In this document: positions 50,401 to 60,816 of the stretch, one piece after another
Position numbering within the stretch: the stretch's first letter is position 1
Layout of the letters: the number at the start of each line of letters is the position of its first letter
Assembly (NCBI GenBank): GCA_024516035.1
Contig: CM044955.1
Location: 12,073,550 to 12,137,549 of the forward strand
Direction: 5' to 3'
Source: Bactericera cockerelli
Lineage: Eukaryota; Arthropoda; Insecta; Hemiptera; Triozidae
Length of the DNA: 64,000 bases
Translations under genes and position numbers: made by a program
Notes under the pieces: model-generated
What the model was told of the DNA's origin: nothing
The model's database searches: none
Seen by the model: the letters and a program-made list of their open reading frames with translations, nothing else

Positions 50401-53400
50401 GCTCAATAATTTATACCTCGTAAAATTATGATAAAGTATTCTAGTCACATCAATGAAAACTTTGCTTGTCTATATCGTAGAGTTTCAATGCTTCTCGGAG
50501 CTATCGAAGACTTATATTTTCGTCCTTATTTGGACTCATCGGTTAGACATAGCTCTCATAAATGGAACAGGGATTTTTTTAAATAGAAGAAATATTTTAT
50601 TTATTTTTATTAAAGAAAAAACTTGTTCCAGGGACTGTACTTCCGGAAGGGAACCGAGGATGCAAGAAGCATTTCCTCTTTGAATGGCTAGATCATTTTT
50701 TTGGTGAAGGAAATGATTGGAACGGCGATCACCCGTAATCCCAATCAATTTCTATAAAGGACAGAATAATCGAACTTTTTGGAGTATTTCTGCTGTTTAA
50801 CCTCTTACCTGTAAGGAAGTAGCAATCCAGAGTGGCCCAGATGCCTCTCCACACATTGACAGTCCCGCAGAGGGAAAAGAGAAGATACACATCCACTACG
50901 AAGACACGCCAGAAGCCGGATATCTTGTTCACCACTCGCTTCACCAGCGGCTGTAGCAGGAATGTGGAGAATACCAGCGTGTAGCCCACTATCTGGAAGC
51001 AAAGGAGAGTTTTTTTTTTCAATACTTTTTTCTTTATTTTTATTATTTTTTATAATACATTACATAGGACGTTGTAAGAATGACAATACATGGTAAGTAA
51101 GAATACTGAATAATAAAAAAAAACTAATGTAGAAATTACTTGAAAGATGTAAAAAAGAAAAGAAAAAAGTGTAAGCAATCCATTCAGCATAGTGCTGGTG
51201 TTGGGTTGTATACAGATTTATTTAGGATTATTATTATATTATTATTATAGAGTTATTATTATTATACAACGCTTTATTAGATATAAATGGATATTATGTA
51301 CAAATAAATAATTATTCTAACAATGAAAAAAATGGAAACAATATGTACAGTAAAAATGAAGAAGAATAGAAAAAATATAAAACATAAATGTCCTAACTAA
51401 AAGGCGGGGTTATTGCCTATGGCAATCTCTTCCACCCAACCCTAGTTGGTGTTGAGTTGAGGAAATAGAAGTAGTTGGTGAAATTTACCGTGCACTGGTG
51501 GTCAAGTGGTTATCGCCCTAGTCTGGTAATCCAGGTAGCGTAGGGGTCCGTTGTTTTGAATCCCACCCAGAGCATGAATTTTCCTCATTCATTTGAGTTC
51601 GTTACTACATAATAATAAGACCCTTAGGGTTAGGTGGTAGAAAATTCTTTGAGCATTAACCTCGCCTGGTGGTTACCTTCCACTAAAGAGTGTTATTATT
51701 AAGTAGAAATACAGATCTGTGGCTATTCCTGCTAACTAGAATTGGCTGAATGCATAGTTTACACTCAGCTATTGTGAGCGGAAAAGAAAGTATGACAAGA
51801 ATGTAAGCACCTTTACTCGCCTGCTCAATAGTACTACTATGATCTACTCATGGAGAAATAAGCTATGGAGAACTCGTAATGTGTCAAATCTGTTATTACC
51901 TTCAAAAGTAAGTAAAGAAGAAGATTTAATTTGTTTTTGTTGTGATTTCCTCTGTGTTCCTAAATCGAAATGGCCGATTTTATGAGAGAGGTTGAGAAAT
52001 ACATTATGAGTTCTCAATTATTTCCTCCATGGATGTACTGCTCTCCTTAAGAAGTAGCAGTTGAACAGATGAGTGAGATAACCATTAATTCAGTTAATTC
52101 CTCACTTCGGTTGAACATAGACAAGATATTAAGAACTCGGTCTGAAAAAATATGAATCACATAATTGGCAGGACGGTAAAAGCCTTCGATCTTCATTATC
52201 TGATGACATTTTCCGTATTTCTCCTTTCTCATCTTGCAAAACCTTTTACTTCGACCTACATATTTATTATCCACATAGAACCACAAAAAATTGATTTCGA
52301 GTTTCCCCAATATTGTCATTTCTGAGCTAGATTGTATTATTATTATTTTAAGCATAATCAGGTAGAACAAAATATATACAGTAAAATACAATGAAATTAT
52401 AAAGAAAAATTAAATAGAATAAGCAAAGAAACAAGAACATAAAAAGAAGCTAAAGTTCTACCTAAAGGGCGGGGTTATTGCCTGTGGCAATCTCTTCCAC
52501 CCAACCCTTTACATCTCCCAATCTTTCTATTTTACAAGCAATATCTGAATAATTACAATAATTTTCAGTGAACTTTTTTTTTTTTTTTTTTTACCATTGA
52601 CACATCGGGTAGGTACTGACTTAGTGAATTTACGAACGAGTAATAAAAGATTCAGTGAACTTACCAACGAGGCTGCTGCGGACATTTCCGGGTCGTCTTT
52701 GTACAGGTATATGTCCACGAGACCCCACATCCCCCGCCAGACAAACACCACCAGAGACCCGATGACGAACACACTGAAGAAACTGTCCATGATGTAGAGG
52801 AAGATGTTCTGCGACGCCTGCAATCAGAAGAATCCTTTGATTATTAATAATAATAATAACACCCTTTAGCTAAAAATAACCCTCCTGACATTCATGTACA
52901 TCTCTGAATTTCTGATAATCATGTACATCTAGTACAACTTCGCACTTTTCTGTTTACACTGATTAAAATAGAGAGGTTAGTTCATGGCATGGATATTCAG
53001 AACTATTACCTGCTGATGAGAGCAAATAAGCTCGAAACAGCTGTCCAGATATGTTCTGATATTCATGTACATCAAGTACAACTTCTCACTTTTCTGTTTA
53101 TACTGATTACACTGATACACTGACAATTTTTTGGCAGTTAATGACGACAGGGAAAAGATCAGTGTCTCGCTAGAGAACTATAAACAGAGAATAGACTAGC
53201 CAACCCTTACAACCCAGGCTAGCTTGTAGTTTTCTATGGGTTTAATGGCTTATAAAGAAAAGTCCAAGTCCTCATGATGGTTGATCGCACATAGAAATAG
53301 TATATGTGGTTCAGGACGAGCCAACTTTGAAATAAAGTTGGCTGGAGACCATCACTCCAGCTGTAGCCAAGCTGGCTACAACAACAGCAACAACAACAAC

Positions 53401-56172
53401 ATAAATGGCTTATGGGCTAAAGTTTGAGACTTTTTCAGCCTTTAAGAAGGACCTTTGCAGCCTTTTGGAACGACATCGACAAAGGGATCACAGTCACCTG
53501 TGTCTATCTAGGACCCTGGGTTTCAAAAAGTTTTGGTGTAGATGTGATTTTTGGTAATATCGTGTATTCATACTTTTTGTTGGATCTAACGTTTGCCAAC
53601 AAAAAGTAGACGACATTTTTTTTTTTCTTACAGTCAAAAAACGGCCTGAATGGAGCTTTTTTCATTTTCTAACAATATCTCTGTATTTTAAAGAAACATT
53701 AGGTAAATACAATGTTCAACATAATAATAACACTCCTTAGTGGAAGGTAACCACCACCATTTTCTACCACCTAACCCTCAGAGTCTTATTATTATGTTTA
53801 TCACATAAAAAAGTGAGACCATTTGTTTCATACATATGTTGGTTATTTTCATGAACATAATCATTATTGCTACTAAATACAAAAGGTATCATGTTTACGT
53901 ATTGCACATTGGTAATAGCACTAATAGATACGAAACAGATATTTAAATAGGTAGTCAAGTAGTCATCTTACTACAATTCCTACAAAGATTTCTATCTGCT
54001 GTACAGCCTAACTAAACACACACCCGATTACCAACTGACTAGAATATGAATGAAGTCTTGTTTTATTTACTACCTATACTTGACTTTACTACCAGTATTA
54101 GGTATATCTGTTAAACCAGGAAGGAGCGGGTGATGGACGCAATCGGAAAATGAATCAGAACTCTATCTCTTGTATCGGTGCCAAATAATAGCGAAACATG
54201 TGTGGCTAATGGTAATGTGACGCACGTCACTATATTACTGATAAGAATAGAAAATAATCGATCTTAGAAGCTGGGGATCGTTAAGGCAGATGACTAAAGG
54301 TTCGAATTTCAAGCAATGATATTTCTTCAGCAAAGTGAGTTTAATTAATTGTGATATCAATACGTCATTATGACAGATTTTTTACCAATATTCATCAGTA
54401 TTATAATTCCTAAAATCAGTAGCATTTTAATTATTGTTTGTAATGTTTTTTTCATCTTGAACCCTTCCTCCATGACATAGTTGAAAATAGTGAAGTAAAA
54501 GAAAATGATCATCATTATTATCGTTATCAATATTAGCTTGGAAAAAACAGATGGTGTACAAAATGACATAGTAGGTGGTAATGTGTTAATTTCAGGAAGT
54601 CCACCGTTATGAATCCAAGTCTGTTGGGAACTAATACAACAAGTAGGTCAATAGGTGTAAGTCTACTTTTCAGGAACTTGGATTTTCTTCATCTTCTAGT
54701 TATAAACTTCTTGATTCCTTATTTTGTTTATTTTTATTTCATAGTTGTTCAAGAAATCTTTTATAATTTCTCTTTTCATTTTGTTTATTTTCTTCATCTC
54801 GTTTGGTAATTTTTTTTTTTTTTGGAAAATACTGAGAATAGACTAGCAAATAATAGAAACAAACCCGTTGTTGTTGATTTCGTGAGCTATGTATTTTGAT
54901 AAGTTTCGGTGTACCTACTTAGCTTTTATGTAAGTAGTTTAATTTAAAAAGTTGGTTTAATTTCTTCAAAGACAAGACGTAATATGTGAGACTTGATATT
55001 TTAAGAGTATACTAACAATGGACCAGTAACTATTATACCACTTGTGATGGAGACATCAGAGATGACTTCAAACATACAACTGTGGCATGTGTTTAAAATA
55101 CCAAGGAATATATTTTTCTTTTGATTTTTAGTTTGATCTTTTAAGTAAAATGACAATAAGTATCACGATTGGAGTATTTCTCCATCATTTTATTCTGGTA
55201 TGCTATCCTAACTACTGACTGTAATCAACCTGAATAATATCAAAAGAAACAACAAGATGAAAGCTTATATGAGTTACGAAAAAATGAACAACGCAAAAGA
55301 TTCTGTACCTCGGATGTTATATCTATATCTATAAAAGAAAGCTGTCTGTATGTGTGTATGTATGTGTGTATGTATGTATGTATGTATGTTCTTTATACAA
55401 ATCCACACCGTTTGACCGAGAAACCTGAAATTTTGCACATAGGTCCGCTTGGATCAGGAAATTCTTCTAGGCTAGATTATATCTCCCTGAGGTTAAGCTA
55501 CAATGAGTAAGGATAAAAATGGATGGGTGACGCAAAAAAAATGCACGTTTTTTGACATAAATGACATTTTTTCTCGAAATTTGTCGCGACGACCTATCAA
55601 CTCAAAGCGAGAAAGTTTTAGGCAAGGGTTCGAGCTTTCAATTGACATATCGATCGCGAATTTCTGATGAGCCGTTTTTGAGCTACGCCGGGTAAGGTAA
55701 AAAAATGGATGGGTAACATGTAAAATATTCACGTTTTTTGACCTAAATGACATTTTTTCTCGAAATTTGAAGTGACGACCTATCAACTCAGAGCGAGAAA
55801 GTTTTAGGCAAGGGTTTAGGCTTTCATTTGACATATTGATCGCGAAATTCTGATGAGCCATTCTTGAGCTACGCCGGGGAAGGCCAGAAAATAGATGGGC
55901 GACAAAAAATATTCAGGTTTTTTTTCAAACCTAAATGACATTTTGTGTGTGTGTGTGGTGTGTGTGTGTGTGGTGTGTGAGTGTATGGTGTGTGTGTGTG
56001 TGTGTGTGTGGTGTGTGTGTGTGTGTATGGTGTGTGTATGGTGTGTGTGGTGTGTGTGTGTGGTGTGTGTGTGTGGTGTGTGTGTGTGGTGTTTGTGGTG
56101 TGTGTGTGTGTGGTGTGTGTGTGTGTGGTGTGTGTGTGTGTGGTGGTGTGTGTGTGTGGTGTGTGTGTGGTG

Positions 56173-56252
<80 letters not shown>

Positions 56253-56253
56253 T

Positions 56254-56318
<65 letters not shown>

Positions 56319-59300
56319 TGTGTGTGGTGTGTGTGTGGTGTGGTGTTGTGTGGGTGTGTGTGTGTGGGTGTGTGGTTGTGTGGTGGTGTGTTGTGTGTGG
56401 ATGTGTGTGTGTGGATGTGTGTGTGTGGTGGGTGTGTGTGTGCGTTGTGTGTGTTTGATGGGCTGGCGAAGCGGCGGGTGTAACCCGCTAGTTTATTTAT
56501 GAAATTCCCGTTAGAAATAAAAGAACTTCACCATTGGAGCCTTGGTTTTTAGGACGGCTTTTTGGTTTTTCAAAATGTCTGGTTCCCTAGGGCGAGGTAC
56601 ACCATTTTTTTCGTATAACAGAAATTTAGAAGACTTTTTCATCAGAAAGATCAGCACATGAATTTTGAGAATTTTTTTCATCAGAAAGATCAGCACAAGA
56701 ATTTTGAAGAACTATCAACAGCAGCACGAGAATTTTGAGGACTTTTTCATCAGAAGGATCAGCACATGAATTTTGAAAATTTTCTTCATCACAAAGATCA
56801 GCACGAGAATTTTGAAGACTTTTTCATCAGAAAGATCAGCACATGAATTTTGAAGATTTTTTCATCAGAAAGATCAGCACATGAATTTTGAAGATTTTTT
56901 CATCAGAAAGATCAGCACAAGAATTTTGAAGAACTATCAACAGCAGCACGAGAATTTTGAGGACTTTTTCATCAGAAAGATCAGCACATGAGTTTTGAAA
57001 ATTTTCTTCATCACAAAGATCAGCACGAGAATTTTGAAGACTTTTTCATCAGAAAGATCAGCACATGAATTTTGAAGATTTTTTTCATCAGCAGGATCAG
57101 CACAGGAATTTTGAAGAACCATCTGCAGCAGCACGTGAATTTTGAAGATTTTTTTCATCAGCACAAGAATTTTGAACAACTAAAACAGCAGCGTCACGGG
57201 AATTTTGAGGAATTATCAATAGCAGCAAAGGAATTTTGAGGCACTATTAGCAGAATAGGAATTTTTCATTAGCTGATTTGTACTTACAATTTTTGTTACG
57301 AGTGATTTATATGTGTCTACTTTTAATTTCGCTGTGTTGTTTTTTCATTTGATTATTGTTGAAAATGAATAAGATTTTTCTTCATTAAGTGGCTTTAAAT
57401 TATTATAATGTAGATATATCATATTGGCTAGCATTCAAACTAAAAAAAAGCATTCAAACTATGACATTAATCTTTTAGCATTAGATCCAGTTAATACTTG
57501 GTTAAAGAATACTAGACTCTGCTATATGTACGGTTGTACGGGTATGTCCTGGTCGCCTCTTTTTTAAAATTGGGGGTAACGTCACTTTCAACTGCATGGT
57601 CATATCACGACGAGGGTGTTACCCTCCATTCGCAGGAAACTCACAAACCTGCTACTCACATTAACCTCATCTAGTCTGGGCTGGGCCGGATTGCCAGCAT
57701 CACGAAGTCTTCACTTCGCTGGACATTGCTTAACTTCGGTGATCCTACGAGAACCGATGAATTCAACGCACCATCGATGCTGGCGGTCGCCTCTCTACTT
57801 TACTTTTTTGTGCACTACTATATGTACCTACGTAATCGTAGGTTAATTGAAAAAAAAACCGCATGGGACGTATATCGTACTAGCGGGCTGTCGCCCGCTT
57901 TGCGGGCCGAGGCATGGCCGTGAAAGCAGAAAGTCCTTTTTCGCCAATGGCAAGTGTTGTAGTGGGAATTTCGAAAAATCCCGTCTTATTGCACATCTAG
58001 ACTATAAGACAAAGCTACCTACCAAATTTCAGCTTCCTAGGACTTACGGTTTGGGCTGTAGAGCGATAATCAGTCAGTGAGTGGTCAGTCAGTGACTTTG
58101 ACATTTATATATTAAGATAATTCAAGACCGACTTTAATTTCGACTGGATTATTTGTTCTGAAAAAATTCAAATGTTCACAGAAGCCAGGATTGATGACCT
58201 TTTGTTTACACCAGTTCTTATCAGATCACTCAAGTTAAGCAACTTGGTAAAAATGATAATTTCCATTTCTTAATGGCATTTCTACAGCTAATTTTTTTTT
58301 TTTTTTTTTTACGAATTTCTTTGTGGTGAAGCACAAGGCCTCTTCACAATTTTTGTGGGTAGCGCAGCATTACTAAGAGCCTCCTTTACATTTCGAATTA
58401 TTCTATTACATTAATTTCTTTTTACTCTGGTAATGCCGCCACTGGTCGTTACTCATACAAGTAACTACTCATTTTTCCTCACGAGGTATGAGTGGACCCC
58501 GAACATCCAAGTACAGAGCAGAAAAAATCCTCCCCGCTGGGAATCGAACCCAGGTCACCATGTGTGCAATGCCTAGCGCGCTAACTCGCTCTGCCACAGT
58601 GACTACTGCTAAATTTTATTAATTTCAATATTATTTTGTTTTCCTCATACATAGGTACTTCATAAAATCAGGGCATGCACTTCATACATGGACCCGACCA
58701 TGATTTTGTAATAAAATAATATAGTATTATTCTGAATTACTTTATTACAAAGATCACTTAGGACTCTTGGTGTTACTGACATCTCTTTAAATAAATATTC
58801 ATTAAAAAAAAGATCACTCTTCCAATAACAATGACGCGAAACATCCCCGGATCAAATAAAAAAATCCACCGATAAAACATCAACTTACTCTCACGCGGAA
58901 CAAGGTGGGCACTTCAAAGTACCCCTTGTATCTGTCCGTCACGATAGCGAAGGGCGGGGCCGACAGATTCCTCAGGGTCTTCATCGGGATGAGCAGGATG
59001 AAGGCGAAGAGGACAGACAGGACGGTGACGGTGGTGTTGCGGGTGCCAAGCACAATGTCCAGGAGCTTCCAGATGCCCCGCCAGGAGTTGACGCACGCGA
59101 TGGAGAACATTTTCGTGTAGAGGCGGGACAGCAAGTAGTACACCAGACGGTGAAGGTCGGGGTTCAGCGTGTCCTTTATTTTCTTTTGGAACAAGTTGAA
59201 GACGAACAAAATGCCGAAGCCTATGGCCACAGAGGTGAGCGCACTGGCGAGCGGATCCCTGGGAAACACGTAGGTGTCGAACAGACCCCAGGTGCCTCTC

Positions 59301-59428
59301 CAGTAGGTGATTATCAGGGGCGTGATCACGAGGGTGCCGATCAGGACATCCAGGATGGAGAGCAGGAAGTAGTGAGCTTTCGACTGCCCCTGCAGGCCGT
59401 CGGTGATGCCCGCTGTACTACCGCGCAT
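47208..59428 (-). CDS. fusl: Fuseless-family multi-pass membrane protein, five coding exons
   Basis: Exons (minus order): 59428-58889, 52817-52665, 50992-50809, 49343-49177, 47429-47208; phases 0, 0, 1, 0; 421 codons and stop TGA. All borders are AG/GT. The start ATG at 59428 is supported by an in-frame TAA two codons upstream. At least seven hydrophobic helices are visible (for example residues 19-42, 59-80, 131-149, 185-206, 232-247, 261-278, 298-318). The motif WRGxW followed by xxxD occurs four times (43-47, 116-120, 207-211, 279-283), with a weaker form at 258-265. The C-terminus is basic (SKRRKKFLKQLQKKQE, 349-364), then polar. Fuseless of Drosophila is a presynaptic multi-pass protein needed for calcium channel organisation at active zones; this role is taken from that family. 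Paralogues exist in arthropods, so exact orthology is not proven. Confidence 0.92.
47721..48097. mobile_element. MITE family F (copy 2) split by SINE E
   Basis: Left AAGGCCCGAATTATGAAACA, GGGTTAGATTGATTTTAATT, AGTAGACA; right complemented CGGCCGAATTATGAAACAGG, ATTAAATTTAATC, GTGGACA. The centre holds SINE E (47792-48010), so the MITE was there first. Confidence 0.85.
47792..48010 (-). mobile_element. tRNA-headed SINE, family E (copy 3, minus)
   Basis: Plus strand: TAATAATAACACTCTTTAGT, GGAAGGTAAAACCACCAGGC, GAGGTTAATGCTCAAAGCAT, CACTGGGTGGGATTCGAACC, GCGCTAACCACTTGACTATC, ATGCAC. Confidence 0.9.
48847..49131 (+). repeat. SINE-like repeat K2 (copy 1), (AAC)n tail
   Basis: GTCTGGCTGGGGGACGTTAA, ACAGGGAGAAGACCAGTGTC head related to repeat K; body CTTATAAAGAAAAGTCCAAG, TCCTCATGATGGTTGATCGC, AGCTGTAGCCAAGCTGGCTA and CAACAACAACA. 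Near-twin at 53136-53402. Confidence 0.8.
49177..49343 (-). CDS. fusl: fusl exon 4
   Basis: Acceptor TTTCTTTCCAG; completes Asp 293 with the last base of exon 3 and continues DKVVGFWLSHIVCFLILVFI; donor TTCCAA|GTGAGT. Last membrane helix and a Cys-containing acidic loop (DAEEDGGKCVDFPCYY). Confidence 0.93.
49344..50808. other. fusl intron 3
   Basis: Short CATCAT run at 49383, a 5S-SINE tail scrap (CCCCGTCGTGATATGACC at 49414), module Q at 49786-49846; otherwise AT-rich with nothing recognised. Confidence 0.7.
49786..49846. repeat. Dispersed 56-bp module Q (copy 2)
   Basis: ATCAAGCAAAACGCTAGTTT, TGCAACGCCAAGAAAAACAA, AACGAGCGTGCTATA; one base inserted relative to 32483-32550. Confidence 0.75.
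50809..50992 (-). CDS. fusl: fusl exon 3
   Basis: Acceptor TTGCTTCCAG before IVGYTLVFSTFLL; donor TACAG|GTAAGA. 61 codons plus one base. Contains SGFWRVFVVDVYL and NVWRGIWATLDCYFLT. Confidence 0.93.
51247..51445 (-). mobile_element. Repeat J (full copy, minus)
   Basis: Plus: TTATTATTATTATACAACGC, AACAATGAAAAAAATGGAAA, CCTAACTAAAAGGCGGGGTT, ATTGCCTATGGCAATCTCTT, CCACCCAACCC. Confidence 0.85.
51490..51697 (+). mobile_element. tRNA-headed SINE, family E (copy 4, plus)
   Basis: GTGCACTGGTGGTCAAGTGG, TTATCGCCCTAGTCTGGTAA, TCCAGGTAGCGTAGGGGTCC, stem-loop GGTAGAAAATTCTTTGAGCA, end TTCCACTAAAGAGTGTTATT. The A box (TGGTCAAGTGG) is clear; the B box is damaged. Confidence 0.92.
52335..52506 (-). mobile_element. 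Repeat J variant (minus)
   Basis: TGTATTATTATTATTTTAAG start, CCTAAAGGGCGGGGTTATTG, CCTGTGGCAATCTCTTCCAC; the middle differs from the other J copies. Confidence 0.75.
52665..52817 (-). CDS. fusl: fusl exon 2
   Basis: Acceptor TGATTGCAG before ASQNIFLYIMD; donor TCGTTG|GTAAGT. 51 codons, phase 0. Holds a membrane helix and FVWRGMWGLVDIYLYK. Confidence 0.93.
52890..53108. repeat. Dispersed repeat L (copy 2)
   Basis: CATGTACATCTAGTACAACT twice around AAATAAGCTCGAAACAGCTG; matches 2865-3062 closely. Confidence 0.75.
53136..53402 (+). repeat. SINE-like repeat K2 (copy 2), (AAC)n tail
   Basis: GACAGGGAAAAGATCAGTGT, CTCGCTAGAGAACTATAAAC, CCTCATGATGGTTGATCGCA, CTGTAGCCAAGCTGGCTACA then (CAA)n. Confidence 0.8.
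53721..53797 (-). repeat. SINE E 3' fragment, stem-loop deleted
   Basis: ATAATAATAACACTCCTTAG, TGGAAGGTAACCACCACCAT, TTTCTACCACCTAACCCTCA; the GCGAGGTTAATGC arm is missing. Confidence 0.75.
55318..56492. mobile_element. Dispersed repeat R (copy 2) with long (TG)n
   Basis: Starts TATCTATAAAAGAAAGCTGT, has an internal direct repeat (TGACATTTTTTCTCGAAATT twice, 188 bp apart), then a TG-rich tract 55937-56450 and the end GGCGGGTGTAACCCGCTAGT. Same borders as 5881-6396. Confidence 0.85.
55937..56452. repeat. (TG)n / (TGTGG) microsatellite
   Basis: About 500 bp of TG dinucleotides broken by TGG. Three frames stay open through it by chance and encode Cys/Val repeats. Confidence 0.97.
56600..57245. 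repeat. 36-bp minisatellite
   Basis: Unit TTTTTCATCAGAAAGATCAG plus CACATGAATTTTGAAG, about 17 units, some with an alternative (AACTATCAACAGCAGCACGA) unit that itself recurs, giving a higher-order pattern. Confidence 0.93.
57551..57794 (-). mobile_element. 5S rRNA-headed SINE, family D (copy 7, minus) with target duplication
   Basis: SINE 57561-57784 flanked by GGTCGCCTCT (57551-57560, 57785-57794). Head on minus: GGTTCTCGTAGGATCACCGA, AGTTAAGCAATGTCCAGCGA. This head is closer to 5S rRNA (GGTTCTCGT, GATCACCGAAGTTAAGCAA) than the 8148/37094 copies. Confidence 0.93.
57879..58118 (+). mobile_element. Dispersed repeat with ACTAGCGGG head (plus)
   Basis: ACTAGCGGGCTGTCGCCCGC, TTTGCGGGCCGAGGCATGGC, CCGTCTTATTGCACATCTAG, ends GACATTTATATATTAAGATA. 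Pair of 18001-18232. Confidence 0.85.
58288..58606 (-). mobile_element. tRNA-headed SINE, family G (copy 2, minus), full length
   Basis: Poly(T) at the left (= tail), GGGTAGCGCAGCATTACTAA, TCCTCACGAGGTATGAGTGG, CCGAACATCCAAGTACAGAG, GCTGGGAATCGAACCCAGGT, GCGCGCTAACTCGCTCTGCC, CAGTGACTA on plus. Confidence 0.92.
58607..58888. other. fusl intron 1, 5' end, no feature
   Basis: AT-rich; nothing recognised. Confidence 0.5.
58889..59428 (-). CDS. fusl: fusl exon 1 (start codon)
   Basis: 180 codons from ATG 59428 to the donor GTGAGA|GTAAGT at 58889/58888. The TAA two codons before the ATG fixes the start unless there is an upstream splice. Two of the four WRGxW motifs (TYWRGTWGLFD, NSWRGIWKLLD) are here. 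GC is much higher than the surrounding DNA. Confidence 0.95.
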
Positions 59429-59877
59429 GGTTTACCCGAGTCTTCTATAGAAAGCGCTAGTTCCCAAAGATTCCGCTCATGCCGGATGAGCACTCCGTGC
59501 GAAACTCATTCCTATGAAAGCTTGGCCTTTGCATGGCCCAGTCCATGTGATCATACTAGTGTCTTTGTTGTAACTGTTCCTTGTGATAAGATTAGTCTAT
59601 GAGAGATCACACCTCATCACTGCTCACAACAAGTTTCTCTCAAGTTATCAATACATTATGTTTGAAACTATGTAGTTATCATTGTGATATAGTATGTTAT
59701 TCGTTTGACTGATTAGAAAATGATATAAAAAATTGCATTTTTATTTTTATTTTTTTCGGACAACATGTTTCGTAAGCAAGATTTTGTATTATAATCAGTG
59801 CCATGTGGTAATCTATTATTATTAACTTGAAACCGAAAAAAAGTTACTTAACTACTTTTTTACCCGAGAATTACAAA
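59429..59877. other. Upstream of fusl start; 5' UTR or promoter not resolved
   Basis: The first 100 bp are GC-richer (GCTCATGCCGGATGAGCACT) and likely 5' UTR. No TATA box or initiator could be assigned. Confidence 0.4.
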
Positions 59878-60085
59878 ATAATAATAATAATATCGTCTTA
59901 CTTATACTGCCCAATTAAGACAACTAAAGTCCCATTATTCCAGCAGTAAACCCAAGACAAATTATTATGTGGTAAAATCCCAAACGGGATGATAACTTGT
60001 CATGTCCCGGCTGGGTTTCGAACCCACGACCTCTGGAATCTCTGGATTTACAGAGTGCCGCCTTTACCACTGAGCTACCGGGACA
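59878..60085 (-). mobile_element. tRNA-headed SINE, family H (copy 3, minus)
   Basis: ATAATAATAATATCGTCTTA, TCCCATTATTCCAGCAGTAA, GGCTGGGTTTCGAACCCACG, CACTGAGCTACCGGGACAG on plus. Full length, with (ATA)n tail. Confidence 0.92.
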
Positions 60086-60269
60086 GAGCTATGTACATAT
60101 GATAATAATAATGACCTACAATGATGTTGATCCTAAACTGGAGTACCTGTTGTTTTGCAGGACTGACAGTTGATAAGATTACAAGCGCTGCTAATATTAA
60201 GCCTGGTTACTACTGGTTAGGCTGAGGGTATAACGCACAGGAATTGAATACTCTTTTTTAGTGCAAAGA
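60086..60269. other. No feature
   Basis: Spacer between two family H SINEs. Confidence 0.5.
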
Positions 60270-60478
60270 TAAATAAATAAATAATATCGCCCTATTTATA
60301 CTGCCCGAAGACAACTAAAGTTCCATTATTCCAGCAGTAAACCCAAGACAAATTATTATGTGGTAAAAATCCCAAATGGGAGGATAACTTATCATGTCCC
60401 GATTGGGTTTTGAACCCACGACCTCTGTAATCTCTGGATTCACAGAGTGCCGCGTTTACATCTGAGCTACCGGGACAG
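60270..60478 (-). mobile_element. tRNA-headed SINE, family H (copy 4, minus)
   Basis: AAATAAATAATATCGCCCTA, TATTCCAGCAGTAAACCCAA, GATTGGGTTTTGAACCCACG, CATCTGAGCTACCGGGACAG. 185 bp from copy 3, same strand. Confidence 0.92.
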
Positions 60479-60816
60479 ACAAGATACTAAATTATTAAAA
60501 TAGGAAGCATTTTGACTTTTCTTGTGTATGAGTATTTGACAGGAAAGCCCGGAATACACAAACACTGAGGCACCTAGACATTTCTATCGACCTGATATAA
60601 CTACCACTTATGCAATTGCACACAAAGACTAGGAAAATAATTTCATACTCGTACTTTCACCAAGGTTGCCTTTCAAAGGAAAAGCAAAAGCTTTTTCTTC
60701 TTTGGAAGTAAATGTTATTAGGATATTCATAAACTTGAGCTATTCCTTTTATTAATAGCTCCAGCGTACGGAAAAGGGCTTTTTAATATAGTTTTTTCTT
60801 CATATGAACAAAACCC

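Larger units (their letters stand above)
50993..52664. other. fusl intron 2, with J and E repeats
   Basis: Repeat J at 51247-51445 and 52335-52506 (both minus) and SINE E at 51490-51697 (plus); 51700-52330 shows nothing else. A poly(A) run (minus) lies about 90 bp after the exon 2 donor. Confidence 0.8.
52818..58888. other. fusl intron 1 (6 kb), repeat-rich
   Basis: Holds repeat L (52890), K2 (53136), an E fragment (53721-53797), repeat R (55318-56492), a 36-bp minisatellite (56600-57245), a 5S-SINE (57561-57784), an ACTAGCGGG repeat (57879) and SINE G (58288). 53800-55317 shows nothing recognisable. Confidence 0.85.

Noticed and set aside
55895..56502. Three overlapping Cys/Val-rich frames of 173-187 codons
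   Set aside because: Direct translation of a (TG)n tract open in all three frames; not a protein gene.
59150..59602. 150-codon plus frame over fusl exon 1
   Set aside because: Antisense of a strongly supported exon with spliced continuation; no family signature.
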